Source: Bryobacterales bacterium KBS 96
Lineage (GTDB): Bacteria > Acidobacteriota > Terriglobia > Bryobacterales > Bryobacteraceae
Reading direction: 5' to 3'
Assembly: GCA_000381625.1 (NCBI GenBank)
Contig: KB906767.1
Location: forward strand, 6,626,629-6,690,628
DNA: 64,000 nucleotides
This document shows, piece by piece, positions 1-13,283 of this stretch (positions within the stretch are counted from its first letter, which is position 1; the number at the start of each line of letters is the position of its first letter). The notes beneath the pieces are model-generated. The model searched no databases and was not told where the DNA came from. It saw only the letters and a program-made list of their open reading frames with translations. The translations under genes and the position numbers were made by a program.

Positions 1-430
1 ACGCGCCGGCTTTGTCGTCTTCAGAAGTCAGGACGCGCCCCAGGCGGGCATGGATGCCAAGCGCGGAGAAGAAGTTCCGCGAAACCGCATTTACCCGGAT
101 GCGTTCGATAGCGGCGCCATGTTCGAAAGCAACGTTAAGAGCGCCTTGGCAAAACGTTTCGCTCAAGCTGGAGGCGCGTGCGAGTTGCCCGCACATCACA
201 TACGGCAAATCCCACGTGACGAAATTCGTCGGATGCACCTCGATTAACCGGACCAACTGCTCCGGGTTCTTTACCGGAAGGGGGCGCAACAGCAATGTAT
301 CGACGACACTAAAAATCAGCGTGTTCGCGCTGATGCCAATTCCCAGAAGCAGCAAGGCCGTAATCGCGAACACGGGGCTGCGCGCAAGAAGTCGAAGGCC
401 AAATCGAAGGTCGGTCCAGAAGGTGGACAT
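1..430 (-). CDS. ADOP-like MacB/FtsX permease, N-terminal part (runs off the window edge)
   Basis: Reading the minus strand from an ATG at 430 gives an open frame to the window edge (143 codons, no stop). It begins MSTFWTDLRFGLRLLARSP, followed by one hydrophobic helix (FAITALLLLGIGISANTLIF) and then a periplasmic MacB-type stretch (SVVDTLLLRPLPVKNPEQLV; later VSRNFFSALGIHARLGRVLT). These are the hallmarks of the MacB_PCD domain of FtsX-like permeases, and the same motifs recur in the complete gene at 21751-24501. Unlike that gene it lacks the roughly 80-residue cytoplasmic N-terminal extension and starts directly at the membrane-proximal motif. The protein is an integral membrane subunit; known relatives act in export of peptides, lipids or drugs, but the substrate cannot be told. 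The C-terminal half is outside the window. Confidence 0.85.
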   Translation of the reverse strand, partial: MSTFWTDLRFGLRLLARSPVFAITALLLLGIGISANTLIFSVVDTLLLRPLPVKNPEQLVRLIEVHPTNFVTWDLPYVMCGQLARASSLSETFCQGALNVAFEHGAAIERIRVNAVSRNFFSALGIHARLGRVLTSEDDKAGA

Positions 431-679
431 ACAGGCATGTTATAGCCGATGTCGCAAGGGTTGAAACTTCGGAGCGCGGATGCCATTTCGTGATACGCCT
501 AAGGCCGGCGGTGAGTTGTTCGGCGAAGCCTTCCGGATGTACTGGATGGAATAAATTCGCCAGCAACTTCGGACGATCGTCATAGCCGGAAACGGACTGC
601 TGTAGGAAAGGGGCTTCTCTTGCGCGCAGGAATTCTCCCATAAAAGAATCGCAAAATTCCTTCGCCGGTCTTTTTGTGA
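431..679 (-). other. Short spacer with a dubious small ORF
   Basis: This is the spacer between the acyltransferase stop and the partial permease start, both on the minus strand. A minus-strand frame opens at ATG 641 and would give 110 residues ending at 309, overlapping the permease by 122 bases. Its first part (through KLLANLFHPVHPEGFAEQL) has a protein-like composition, but I recognise no family and see no convincing ribosome binding site. It may be a remnant or simply chance. No RNA gene or terminator is visible. Confidence 0.25.
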
Positions 680-1726
680 TCAGACGGCAGTGACTAAACT
701 CTCGGCAACCGGAACGGGATTAGCGCGGATACGCAAGTAGGGGAATCTGTCCTTTAACCTGTTGATCGGCTTCTCGAAAAGATACCACGAGAGAGTGGCG
801 ACAATTAGCGTAAGCACTGCCGTATGCAAGCCAGACATTCCACTCAACACGTTAAGAGGCATGTGGTACAGATAGATGCCGTAACTGATAGTTCCAATAT
901 ATGTGAGCACTTTCCACGACAATATCCGTCCCCATGCGGAATCTGGCATTTCCACCGCGTAACCCACCGCCGCGACGGCGCTCAAGACACAGAATAAATT
1001 AAGCGTTGCCAAGCGCAGCTTGACGCCCTTGCCCATCAATTCGAGGCAGATTTCCGCGACGACCAGTAGAGTGGCTACCAGGCCGCTACGTCTCAGCCAA
1101 ACGGAGTCCGTTCCGATGGCCAGAAGCGCTCCAAGCGAAAGAGAGTCCAGAGATCCCGGCAGTAATGTATTTGTCGTGAGGGGATCGAAGTGAAATAGCA
1201 AAGTGCCAAAAGCCCTAAACGCCACTGCAAATATTGCCAGAGACCAAGCCATCGGGCGCAGAAACCTGATGGGCAACAATAAAATAAGCAAAGGCCATAT
1301 CAAGTAAAACTGTTCTTCCACAGCCAGTGACCAGAACGGGCCTGTTGCTTCCTCGAATCGATGGTGGATGGCCACCCAGACATTCGTCGCGTAGAATCCT
1401 TGCCATGCAATATGCTGCCGCACTCCTGGCACGTCCAGCATAAATAGCGCTGCGAGCAACAGGTAATACACCGGGAAAATTCTCAGAAAACGACGAATAT
1501 AGAAAATTCGCAGTCCTGTCCCCACGGTCAGTGCGCCCGAGGCAACGTAGTTCTTAATCCTCAGCAGAATGCCCGTTATGAGAAAGCCGCTAATAACGAA
1601 GAACAGAAGCACGCCATACGTGCCTAGCTCGAATCTGCCGCTGCCGAAGTGATGTACGAGGACGCCAGTTACTGCGAGAGCCCGCAGCCCGTCCAAAGGT
1701 TCAATGTGTCCCGGCGATTTCGTCAC
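680..1726 (-). CDS. Acyltransferase 3 family membrane protein (OafA/YrhL type)
   Basis: The 348-residue protein opens with the family signature PLDGLRALAVTGVLVHHF (residues about 10-27), whose His is the conserved catalytic-site histidine. About ten hydrophobic helices follow, with GVLLFFVISGFLITGILL near residue 40 and FWSLAVEEQFYLIWPLLILL near 130; the EEQFY motif is also typical. Members transfer acetyl or other acyl groups from the cytoplasm to surface sugars such as O-antigen, exopolysaccharide or peptidoglycan. There is no SGNH domain, so it is the transmembrane-only form. The start is a GTG at 1726 and the length is normal. The gene stands alone between the permease and the LysR gene, so the substrate is unknown. 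Confidence 0.9.
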   Translation of the reverse strand: MTKSPGHIEPLDGLRALAVTGVLVHHFGSGRFELGTYGVLLFFVISGFLITGILLRIKNYVASGALTVGTGLRIFYIRRFLRIFPVYYLLLAALFMLDVPGVRQHIAWQGFYATNVWVAIHHRFEEATGPFWSLAVEEQFYLIWPLLILLLPIRFLRPMAWSLAIFAVAFRAFGTLLFHFDPLTTNTLLPGSLDSLSLGALLAIGTDSVWLRRSGLVATLLVVAEICLELMGKGVKLRLATLNLFCVLSAVAAVGYAVEMPDSAWGRILSWKVLTYIGTISYGIYLYHMPLNVLSGMSGLHTAVLTLIVATLSWYLFEKPINRLKDRFPYLRIRANPVPVAESLVTAV

Positions 1727-1950
1727 GACGTTCTTAATGGCAATTCACGTTCCAACCAACAAATACGGTAAACATCTCCATCAGACGACCAATTCTTTTG
1801 GATTTATTCCTATAATCTTTTCGGAATCGTCAACACGCGTAGCCGATTATTTTGTGGAGCGCGCCGAAAAGAGTTGCGCCGTCGCGGGCGCGTGGCTTGC
1901 CTCGCGAGTGAACCGCTGCTCTGCCGGACGGATTGGGAACGCTCCGGATG
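1727..1950. other. Intergenic spacer, no gene seen
   Basis: AT-richer spacer between two minus-strand genes. It should hold the promoter of the acyltransferase gene, but I cannot point to a convincing -35/-10 pair. No coding frame has a family-like sequence. Confidence 0.5.
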
Positions 1951-2856
1951 CTATACGGCAGCCAGGACTTCAGCCGCCTGATTTTCCCGAAGCATTTCGA
2001 GCAGGCCTTGAGCCACGTCGCTGAAGACCTTGCGCCGCCGGTGCACAATGCGCACGGGCCGGAACAGATCGGACGGATTCAGCTTGAGAGACACCAGCCT
2101 TCCCTGCGCCAGATCCTCCCGCATCACACGCTCCGGCATGATGCTGATGCCCACGCCGTGCGCGACCGCCTCTTTAATCATCTGCAGATTGTCAAACCGA
2201 AACACCATCACAACACTTACGTCGCGGTCGCGAAGATAGCGGTCTATATCCTGCTGAATCGGCAGGTCCTCGTCGAACCCCACGAAATCCAAACCCGCGA
2301 GATCTTCCGCTTCGATAGTGCGGCGCCCAGCCAACGGGTGCTGCGGCGAAGCCGCCACCACCATCTCCTCTTCGCGCCAGGGCAGCGCCACGACGTCGCG
2401 CGTTGACTCGGCGTAGCTCATCAGACCCAGGTCGGCCTGGTCCTCTTCCACGGCCTCGAACACCTTTTCAGGGCGCAGATATGACACCACTAGTTCGGCA
2501 TTCGGAAAACGCTGCGAAAACCGGGATTCAATCTCGGACATCTCGGAAAGCCCCACCGAATAAATGGCGGCAATGCGGACCTTCCCGGCAGTGTCGTGTT
2601 TCAAACGGTGGAGCTCCGCTTCGAACTCCTGCCGCCTGCGGAGCGCATCACGGCAATAATCGAGGTAGAGCTTTCCAGCAGCCGTGACCGCCAGCGGCCG
2701 AGTGCCGGTATCGAGGAGCGTAACTCCAAGCTGGCGTTCAAGTTCCAGGATTTGCTGGCTCGCCGCGGACTGGCTGATCCCATTCAGCCTGGCGCCCTTA
2801 CTGACACTCCGGGCGTGGGCAATGTCTCTAAACAACTGAAGGTTTTCGAGGGCCAC
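1951..2856 (-). CDS. LysR-type transcriptional regulator, GltC-like by position
   Basis: The 301-residue protein has an N-terminal winged helix-turn-helix (residues 1-60; SVSKGARLNGISQSAASQQI), then a periplasmic-binding-like effector domain (about 90-295). It starts with GTG at 2856. It is divergent from gltB with only 115 bases between the starts, and a T-N11-A box lies in that gap. In Bacillus the LysR protein GltC is likewise divergent from gltAB and activates it. By analogy this protein probably controls glutamate synthase in response to 2-oxoglutarate/glutamate. The effector and the GltC assignment are inferences from gene order; sequence alone supports a CysB/GltC-class LysR regulator. 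Confidence 0.9.
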   Translation of the reverse strand: MALENLQLFRDIAHARSVSKGARLNGISQSAASQQILELERQLGVTLLDTGTRPLAVTAAGKLYLDYCRDALRRRQEFEAELHRLKHDTAGKVRIAAIYSVGLSEMSEIESRFSQRFPNAELVVSYLRPEKVFEAVEEDQADLGLMSYAESTRDVVALPWREEEMVVAASPQHPLAGRRTIEAEDLAGLDFVGFDEDLPIQQDIDRYLRDRDVSVVMVFRFDNLQMIKEAVAHGVGISIMPERVMREDLAQGRLVSLKLNPSDLFRPVRIVHRRRKVFSDVAQGLLEMLRENQAAEVLAAV

Positions 2857-2874
2857 CTATCAGTAAACTTAACA

Positions 2875-2887
2875 TTAGAAAACCTAA
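2875..2887. promoter_or_regulatory. LysR box (T-N11-A) between lysR and gltB
   Basis: TTAGAAAACCTAA is a 13-bp dyad (TTAG/CTAA arms) that fits the T-N11-A consensus exactly. It lies 24 bases upstream of the gltB -35 box and 19 bases upstream of the lysR start. This is the usual position for a recognition site serving both autorepression and activation of the divergent target. Confidence 0.6.
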
Positions 2888-2910
2888 TTGTAAATAGAGC
2901 CAGATTCGAT

Positions 2911-2939
2911 TTGACGAATATTGTGACGCCCGCTATACT
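2911..2939 (+). promoter_or_regulatory. Sigma70-type promoter of gltBD
   Basis: TTGACG (2911-2916) and TATACT (2934-2939) are separated by 17 bases, near-consensus for a housekeeping promoter. The expected start is about 2946. A strong ribosome binding site, GAGGAGG at 2961-2967, precedes the GTG start of gltB by four bases. Confidence 0.75.
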
Positions 2940-2971
2940 GGCGGTATTCCTCTGAAGCCTGAGGAGGCGAA

Positions 2972-7561
<4,590 letters not shown>

Positions 7562-7565
7562 AACA

Positions 7566-8990
7566 ATGGCGAAATTGACAGGATTTCTCGAATACACCCG
7601 CGAAAATCCGCCTCGCCGTCCGGTTATCGAGCGCATCAACGACTGGTTCGAAGTTTACCGGGAATTTCCAACGGACAAACTGCAGCAGCAGGCCGCGCGT
7701 TGCATGGATTGCGGCGTTCCGTTCTGCCATACAGGCTGTCCTGTTAATAACCTGATTCCGGACTGGAACGATTCTGCCTGGAAAGGCCGCTGGCACGACG
7801 CCATTCGGCAGCTTCAATCCACGAATAACTTTCCGGAATTCACGGGCCGCACCTGTCCCGCTCCGTGCGAAGCTGCCTGCGTGCTGGGCATTAACGAAAC
7901 GCCGGTCACCATTAAGGCCATTGAAAACGCGATTGTCGAACGCGGCTGGGAGCAGGGCTTCATTGTTCCTGAGCCTCCCCGCCAGCGGACAGCGAAGCGC
8001 GTCGCCATCATTGGATCGGGACCCGCGGGCCTGGCGGCCGCTCAGCAATTGAACCGCGCGGGCCATCTCGTTACCGTGATCGAAAAGCACGATCGCATTG
8101 GCGGTCTGCTGCGCTACGGAATTCCCGATTTCAAGCTGGAAAAGTGGGTAGTCGACCGGCGGCTGGAACAACTGCGCGCGGAAGGCGTCGAGTTTCAAAC
8201 CGGTGTTCACGCTGGAATTGATTTCCCGGCCGACGAACTGCACAAGCACTTCGATGCTGTTCTTCTCGCCTGCGGGGCCGAACACCCGCGCGATATTCAG
8301 ATCCCTGGGCGCGAATTAAACGGCATTCATTTCGCTATGGACTACTTGACCCAGCAGAACAAGCGCGGCGCCGGGGATGCATTCTCGCCATCTGAAGAAA
8401 TTCTGGCGACCGGCAAGCATGTTGTGATCATCGGAGGCGGCGATACCGGAGCCGATTGCCTGGGCACGGCGCATCGGCAGAAAGCGCGTTCCGTCCGCCA
8501 GTTGCAGATTCATCCCATGCCGCCCGAGACGCGCGCGGAACACACGCCCTGGCCGCTCTGGCCCGTGATGCTCCGCATGGAGCCGGCGCACGAAGAAGGC
8601 GGCATTCGCGAATGGAGCGCGTTAACGACTCACTTCAGCGGCGATGCGGAGGGCAATGTTTGCCAGCTACACGCGGTTAGAGTGGGCCCCAAGCCGCACC
8701 TGGAACCAGCGCCGCGGAGCGAATTCGCCATTGACGCCGATCTGGTGCTGGTTGCTATCGGTTTTTCAGGTCCGAAGAGAGATGGCATTGTGGATCAGCT
8801 CAAGCTCGATGTTGATGCTCGCGGCAATGTGCGAACCGGCGAGGATTATATGACGTCCGTGCCGGGCGTTTTCTCCGCCGGCGACGCTCGGCGCGGCCAA
8901 TCTCTGATTGTGTGGGCCATCGCGGAAGGCCGCAGAGCGGCGCATCACCTGGATAAATATCTGATGGGCTCGACGGCGCTTCCCTGCTAA
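7566..8990 (+). CDS. gltD: Glutamate synthase small subunit
   Basis: The 474-residue beta subunit supplies electrons from NAD(P)H to GltB. The N-terminal domain carries cysteines for two 4Fe-4S clusters: C46, C49, C54, C58 ([13 protein letters not shown]) and C97, C101, C105 (CPAPCEAAC). A FAD-binding GSGPAG lies near residue 150, an NAD(P)H-binding GGGDTG near 290, and a second FAD contact near the C-terminus ([17 protein letters not shown]). It is co-transcribed with gltB (four-base gap). Length and motifs are ordinary for the family. No clear terminator is visible downstream. Confidence 0.97.
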   Translation: MAKLTGFLEYTRENPPRRPVIERINDWFEVYREFPTDKLQQQAARCMDCGVPFCHTGCPVNNLIPDWNDSAWKGRWHDAIRQLQSTNNFPEFTGRTCPAPCEAACVLGINETPVTIKAIENAIVERGWEQGFIVPEPPRQRTAKRVAIIGSGPAGLAAAQQLNRAGHLVTVIEKHDRIGGLLRYGIPDFKLEKWVVDRRLEQLRAEGVEFQTGVHAGIDFPADELHKHFDAVLLACGAEHPRDIQIPGRELNGIHFAMDYLTQQNKRGAGDAFSPSEEILATGKHVVIIGGGDTGADCLGTAHRQKARSVRQLQIHPMPPETRAEHTPWPLWPVMLRMEPAHEEGGIREWSALTTHFSGDAEGNVCQLHAVRVGPKPHLEPAPRSEFAIDADLVLVAIGFSGPKRDGIVDQLKLDVDARGNVRTGEDYMTSVPGVFSAGDARRGQSLIVWAIAEGRRAAHHLDKYLMGSTALPC

Positions 8991-9423
8991 TGGGAGATCT
9001 GGGCGAATTCATCGATCGAAGTTCCGAATGCGCTGTCAAGTTCGGCGAAGGCCTGCCGTACTAAGGCGGGCACGGTCCGGGTGGCGCCATTGCCGGCGGC
9101 GCATTCGCGATTGGAGCGCTCGCAATCGGCGCTTTAGCCGTCAGCCGACTGCAAAACCATGATGCTATTTTTCTCGGATGTCCGTTCGCGAATCAGATTC
9201 TGAACGAATTTCCCGGGTCGCCGAATTTTGCATTCAAAACGGCACCCTCCGCTCCCCGGCTGTGGACTTCACGCATCAAGAACAAACAGCCCAGACGCGG
9301 AGAGATGACAAAAAATGTGAAATAGCGAGATCCTAAGTGCAACGTGCTTCTAAGCGACGGTGGGGTCATCGGCGCCTGCTGCCAGACTGATTGACGAGCT
9401 CGTGCACTCGTGCGACCAACGTA
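8991..9423. other. Intergenic region with a possible gene remnant
   Basis: This gap separates gltD from the convergent fucosidase gene. The plus-strand frame 9065-9325 is open for 86 codons but lacks a start codon near its beginning. Its first part encodes a small-residue periodic stretch (GGAFAIGALAIGALAVSRL) like the repeated AIGALAIG segments of some membrane proteins. It probably is a decayed fragment. No terminator hairpin or RNA gene was recognised. Confidence 0.3.
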
Positions 9424-10953
9424 CTACGCCACTTTGATCGTCCATCCCCAGCAGTGCTCGGTGGGGCGTCTCTTTATGCCACTCATGGCTTCCGGCAAAT
9501 CGATCGACAAACCGGAGGCTGCGTCGTACCGCCAACCCAGCGGTTCGTTATAGCCAAACATCATAACTTTGCTTTGTGGTTGCGGCCGGACGGTTTTGAG
9601 CGTGAGTGTTTTCCCAGGCCATGCGAATGCAAAACAATGAATGTCCCGGTCATCTTTCGTACGCGTGAAGCGAATGTCGTCCCCTTCTCGCCAGAGGTCG
9701 CCGCCACGGGCGCGAGTGGCGTAGATACCGCTGCCGCATACCTTGAGCCATTTACCAGCCTCTTTTAATTGTTGAATCGCGGTTGGATGAAAGCGTCCGG
9801 AGCCATCGGGCCCAACGCCGACCTGGAAACTGCCGCCTTTCGCGGATGTATCGACGATGTTTTTGATAATCCACGGCGCGCCTTTGTATTGCGATGCGTC
9901 GGGGTCGAAGGAAAAGCCGCGCGCCAGCGGATAGATCACCATCCAGGGCATGCCGGTGTTCGATTTGCTGCCCGGAACAAAAGCTTCCGGCGTATAGTAA
10001 TCCCCGTAATTGCCAATGCCGCGCGCGCGGATCATGATATCCGGTTGGAGCTGGCGGATGCGCAACACCGTTTCGCGAAGCTGCGGCCAGACGCGTGGAC
10101 CCAGCCACTGATCGAGCGAGAGCATATCGATTTGCCCATAGTTGGTCAGCAGTTCTTCGAGTTGGGCGCGATGGCGCCGTAGCATCCGATCCACTTCCGC
10201 TTTGCTGGGATCGGGCGCGATCCATATCAGCTTGCCCAGCGCCTCTTTCGATTGTGCCGCCTCCGTGTCATATTGCGCGGCCGAAGGAATCTGCACTGGA
10301 TGGTCGGCGTAGGGACGGAAATCGGCGTCATACCAATCGGGATGTGAAAAATACAGCGCAATTCGCAAGCCGCGCTTGTGCCCGGCGGCGCATAGCTCCT
10401 TCACAACGTCGCGGCGGAAAGGCGTTTCCATCATCGAATAGGCAAGGTTGCAGTCTTCAATCACCGGGCCGCCGGAAGCATTCCATCGGACACGCTTCCG
10501 CACACGGGTTCTCGTATCGAACATCGAAAAGCCCTCGTGATGCTTGGTGGTAAATGCAAACATCTTGAGGCCACTTTCCTCGAAGAGCGTTGTCCATTCA
10601 TCGGCGTCGAAACCAGTGGGATTCCAGGTTTTGTACATCTGGTCGTAGGCGTCGCGTTTGTCGTAGCTCAATTTCAGATAGGGCCACGATTCGTGGAGGA
10701 ACCCAGCCTGCGCGTACAGGCCCCAGTGAATGCGTATGCCGTATTTCTGGTCGAGAAACGCTTCGTAAGCCTTCCCGGATGCCCAATGGTAGGCCGGGAT
10801 CGGCTTGTCCTCGATGTAGGACTGAACGACCTTGTAGTGAGAATCGGTCTTGGGGAGATAGTGCTGGCTGAAGTAGGCGGGTTCCGGCGCGGCGAAGAGG
10901 CGCGGTGTTGTAAGAAGCGCGGCGGAATGAGAGAGAAAAGTTCTTCGTTTCAT
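9424..10953 (-). CDS. Secreted alpha-L-fucosidase (GH29)
   Basis: The 509-residue protein starts MKRRTFLSHSAALLTTPRLFAA, a Tat-like/Sec signal ending near residue 22. The catalytic barrel has the GH29 hallmarks GIRIHWGLYA (about 72-81), MFAFTTKHHEGFSMFDT (about 130) and the YGQIDMLSLDQW stretch (about 270), where the Asp of LDQW is the expected nucleophile. GH29 enzymes remove terminal alpha-L-fucose from glycans in the periplasm or outside the cell. It is divergent from the cysteine-hydrolase gene at 11105. The neighbouring hydroxy-acid and sugar-isomerase genes fit breakdown of fucose-containing polymers, but this link is an inference. Confidence 0.9.
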   Translation of the reverse strand: MKRRTFLSHSAALLTTPRLFAAPEPAYFSQHYLPKTDSHYKVVQSYIEDKPIPAYHWASGKAYEAFLDQKYGIRIHWGLYAQAGFLHESWPYLKLSYDKRDAYDQMYKTWNPTGFDADEWTTLFEESGLKMFAFTTKHHEGFSMFDTRTRVRKRVRWNASGGPVIEDCNLAYSMMETPFRRDVVKELCAAGHKRGLRIALYFSHPDWYDADFRPYADHPVQIPSAAQYDTEAAQSKEALGKLIWIAPDPSKAEVDRMLRRHRAQLEELLTNYGQIDMLSLDQWLGPRVWPQLRETVLRIRQLQPDIMIRARGIGNYGDYYTPEAFVPGSKSNTGMPWMVIYPLARGFSFDPDASQYKGAPWIIKNIVDTSAKGGSFQVGVGPDGSGRFHPTAIQQLKEAGKWLKVCGSGIYATRARGGDLWREGDDIRFTRTKDDRDIHCFAFAWPGKTLTLKTVRPQPQSKVMMFGYNEPLGWRYDAASGLSIDLPEAMSGIKRRPTEHCWGWTIKVA

Positions 10954-11065
10954 TCGCTGATTAGCATACGCGATTCCATCTGAACCTCATTCCGGCGACT
11001 CCCGGATTGGACGTCAATCGTTAGGCCAATGGCTGAGGACAGGGTCAGGAACTATTAATAAAAGG

Positions 11066-11096
11066 TTGACCTATTCCAAATGATCTAGCATATTAA
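11066..11096 (+). promoter_or_regulatory. Candidate promoter with start next to the ATG
   Basis: TTGACC (11066-11071) is followed by CATATT (17-base spacing, 11089-11094) or TATTAA (19-base spacing, 11091-11096). Either -10 choice puts the RNA start at about 11101-11103, only two to four bases ahead of the ATG at 11105. A weak AAGG lies at 11095-11098, inside or beside the -10 box, and would not be transcribed. The transcript may therefore be leaderless. Confidence 0.45.
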
Positions 11097-11104
11097 GGTA
11101 TCAG

Positions 11105-11932
11105 ATGAAGCACCTGCCTGCTGCTGTGAGCGTCGCGCTTTGCGGATGTTTGGGAGCTTTTCTATTGATTGCTTCAACGACCCCGATCGAGCTACATCTG
11201 AAACTTCGCCATATGGTCCAGTCCGGTGGATCGAACGGATCGTGGCATGCGGTCTCCGTGCAGAAAACCTTACCATCTTCGAAAACGGCGATCGTGATCT
11301 GCGATATGTGGGACCGACATTGGTGCGATGGCGCCACGCGGCGAGTGGAGCAACTGGCGAGGAAGATGGAGCCCGTATTGGAGCGCGCGAGGCAAGCGGG
11401 TGTGCTCATTATTCACGCACCGTCAGAGACGATGAGCTTTTATGCGAATACGCCTGGCCGGTTGCTCGCCGAAAATGCGCCGCAAGTCGCCCCACCCAAG
11501 GATGCGCCACATATCGACCCTCCTTTGCCGATCGACGATAGCGATGGTGGCTGCGACACCGGAAACAAAACCTATCAGGCGTGGACGCGGGAGAACCCGC
11601 TGATTTCCATAAAGCCCGGCGACGCCATTTCGGATAAGGGAAGCGAGATTTATAACCTGATTCGAGAGCGCCACATCAACACCATTCTGTTGATGGGCGT
11701 GCACGCCAACATGTGCATTCTGAATCGCAGTTTCGGAATTCGCCAGATGACGCGCTGGGGCGTTCCATGCATTCTCGTCCGCGATTTGACGGACGCAATG
11801 TATAACCCCAAGTCGAAACCTTATGTTTCGCATGCAGCCGGCACGCAGTTGGTGATTGATTATATCGAGAAGTATTGGGCCCCCAGCACGACAAGCGGCG
11901 ATCTGATGGCTGCGCTGAACGCGGCTCATTAG
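11105..11932 (+). CDS. Exported isochorismatase-family cysteine hydrolase
   Basis: The 275-residue protein has an N-terminal signal/anchor segment (about residues 5-25). The isochorismatase fold shows catalytic Asp67 (TAIVICDMWD) and nucleophile Cys204 (GVHANMCILN) preceded by the usual non-prolyl cis-peptide region; the catalytic Lys probably lies in the KTYQAWTR or ISIKPGDAISDKGSE stretch. The family includes nicotinamidases, N-carbamoyl hydrolases and isochorismatases, and the substrate cannot be chosen here. An exported form is uncommon among nicotinamidases. It is first in a long plus-strand run of secreted or Tat-signal enzymes that reaches 21716. Confidence 0.85.
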   Translation: MKHLPAAVSVALCGCLGAFLLIASTTPIELHLKLRHMVQSGGSNGSWHAVSVQKTLPSSKTAIVICDMWDRHWCDGATRRVEQLARKMEPVLERARQAGVLIIHAPSETMSFYANTPGRLLAENAPQVAPPKDAPHIDPPLPIDDSDGGCDTGNKTYQAWTRENPLISIKPGDAISDKGSEIYNLIRERHINTILLMGVHANMCILNRSFGIRQMTRWGVPCILVRDLTDAMYNPKSKPYVSHAAGTQLVIDYIEKYWAPSTTSGDLMAALNAAH

Positions 11933-12027
11933 CGCATCTCGCTGGCCGGTGCGTTACGGAACTGGCGCCAACCGCTGCTGGTGTTCTAATGTTTAGGTCG
12001 CAAACATAGTAGAGTTCGAGTCCTAGA

Positions 12028-13266
12028 ATGCTTCCGTTGCTCGCATTATTCGCGATTTCTTTTCACGCCGATTTTGAAGGCGGAAATCTTGGACGTGTCG
12101 ATCGGGTCGCCTCCAATCACTTCCGTTGCCATGTGACCGGAGAAACCGATCAAGACGGCCGCAACCGGCAGGCGAGTTGGTTCTATTTTCGTATCGACGG
12201 GGCTAAGGGTCAGCTGCTCACGTTGGACTTGGTGGATCTGCCCGGCGAATACAATTACAAGCCGACGCGCGGTTCCATCACAAAGGACACGCTGCCGTTC
12301 TACAGCGATGACCGGCAGACGTGGCATGAGCTGAAAACGGTTGACTTCGACGAGTCCGTGCCGCTTCAGCGGATACACATTACGCCGAAGTCGGACAGCA
12401 TTTGGATTGCTCACGTGCCGCCCTACACAAATCGGAATCTGGCTCAGCTTTTAACAGAGATCAAAGAGGCGCCGAACGTCAAGGAAACGGTTGTTGGGAA
12501 AAGCGTGAAGGGCAGGGAAATCCCTCTGCTTACTATTTTCGACGCGACGGTTCCGGATCGTGGGAAGAAGGTGATCTGGCTGATGTTTCGACAGCACTCC
12601 TGGGAGGCGGGTTCGTCATGGGCGGCCGAAGGCGCGATACGTTTTCTGTTATCGTCCAATCCCTCGGCGGACCGGATCGTGCGTGGAGCGATTGTGAAAA
12701 TTTATCCAATGTGCGATCCCGACGGCGTGGCGCGCGGAGGTGTTCGATTCAATGCATATGGATACGATCTAAACCGCAACTGGGATACGGTGGACCCGAA
12801 AAAAATGCCTGAAATTACCGCGGAGCGAGGAGCAATTCTCGATTGGATCGACTCGGGTCATCCGGTCAATTTCTTTCTTACTCTCCACAACGACGAAATG
12901 CCGGAATACCTGGAGGGACCTCCGGATCAGTCCAGCGCCACGCGGCCATTGATGGAACGGCTATTCCAGATACTTTCGAAAACCAGAACATTCGCGCCGA
13001 CACGAACGCCGCAATTCGATGCCGTGAGTACGACGATTGGAAAGCCCGGACGCATGAATGCTCCACAGGCGCTCTTTCACGACCGGAAAGTGCCGGCATT
13101 TTTGATTGAGCAGCGCATCGCAAAAAGCCCTAAGCTCAGGCGTGAACCAACGATTGCCGATCGAAAACAGTTCGGAGTGGATCTGATCCAGTCCCTTTGG
13201 ACAGCTTTACAGAACCCGAGTGATGAACCGGGCGCCGAAGCGCGTGATGGGTCGGCCGGAAATTAG
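12028..13266 (+). CDS. M14-family zinc carboxypeptidase
   Basis: The 412-residue protein begins with a hydrophobic segment followed by a beta-rich N-terminal domain (about 12-135) as in the cytosolic-carboxypeptidase (M14D) subfamily. The catalytic domain has zinc ligands His190 and Glu193 (RQHSWEAG; H-x2-E) and His287 (LTLHNDEMPEY), substrate-carboxylate Arg250 (DLNRNW) and general base Glu361 (FLIEQRI). The set is complete, so the enzyme should be active. It would remove C-terminal amino acids from peptides. It lies 95 bases after the cysteine hydrolase and 17 bases before a sugar-isomerase-like gene. Confidence 0.88.
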   Translation: MLPLLALFAISFHADFEGGNLGRVDRVASNHFRCHVTGETDQDGRNRQASWFYFRIDGAKGQLLTLDLVDLPGEYNYKPTRGSITKDTLPFYSDDRQTWHELKTVDFDESVPLQRIHITPKSDSIWIAHVPPYTNRNLAQLLTEIKEAPNVKETVVGKSVKGREIPLLTIFDATVPDRGKKVIWLMFRQHSWEAGSSWAAEGAIRFLLSSNPSADRIVRGAIVKIYPMCDPDGVARGGVRFNAYGYDLNRNWDTVDPKKMPEITAERGAILDWIDSGHPVNFFLTLHNDEMPEYLEGPPDQSSATRPLMERLFQILSKTRTFAPTRTPQFDAVSTTIGKPGRMNAPQALFHDRKVPAFLIEQRIAKSPKLRREPTIADRKQFGVDLIQSLWTALQNPSDEPGAEARDGSAGN

Positions 13267-13283
13267 GAGGGCCGACCAAATCG

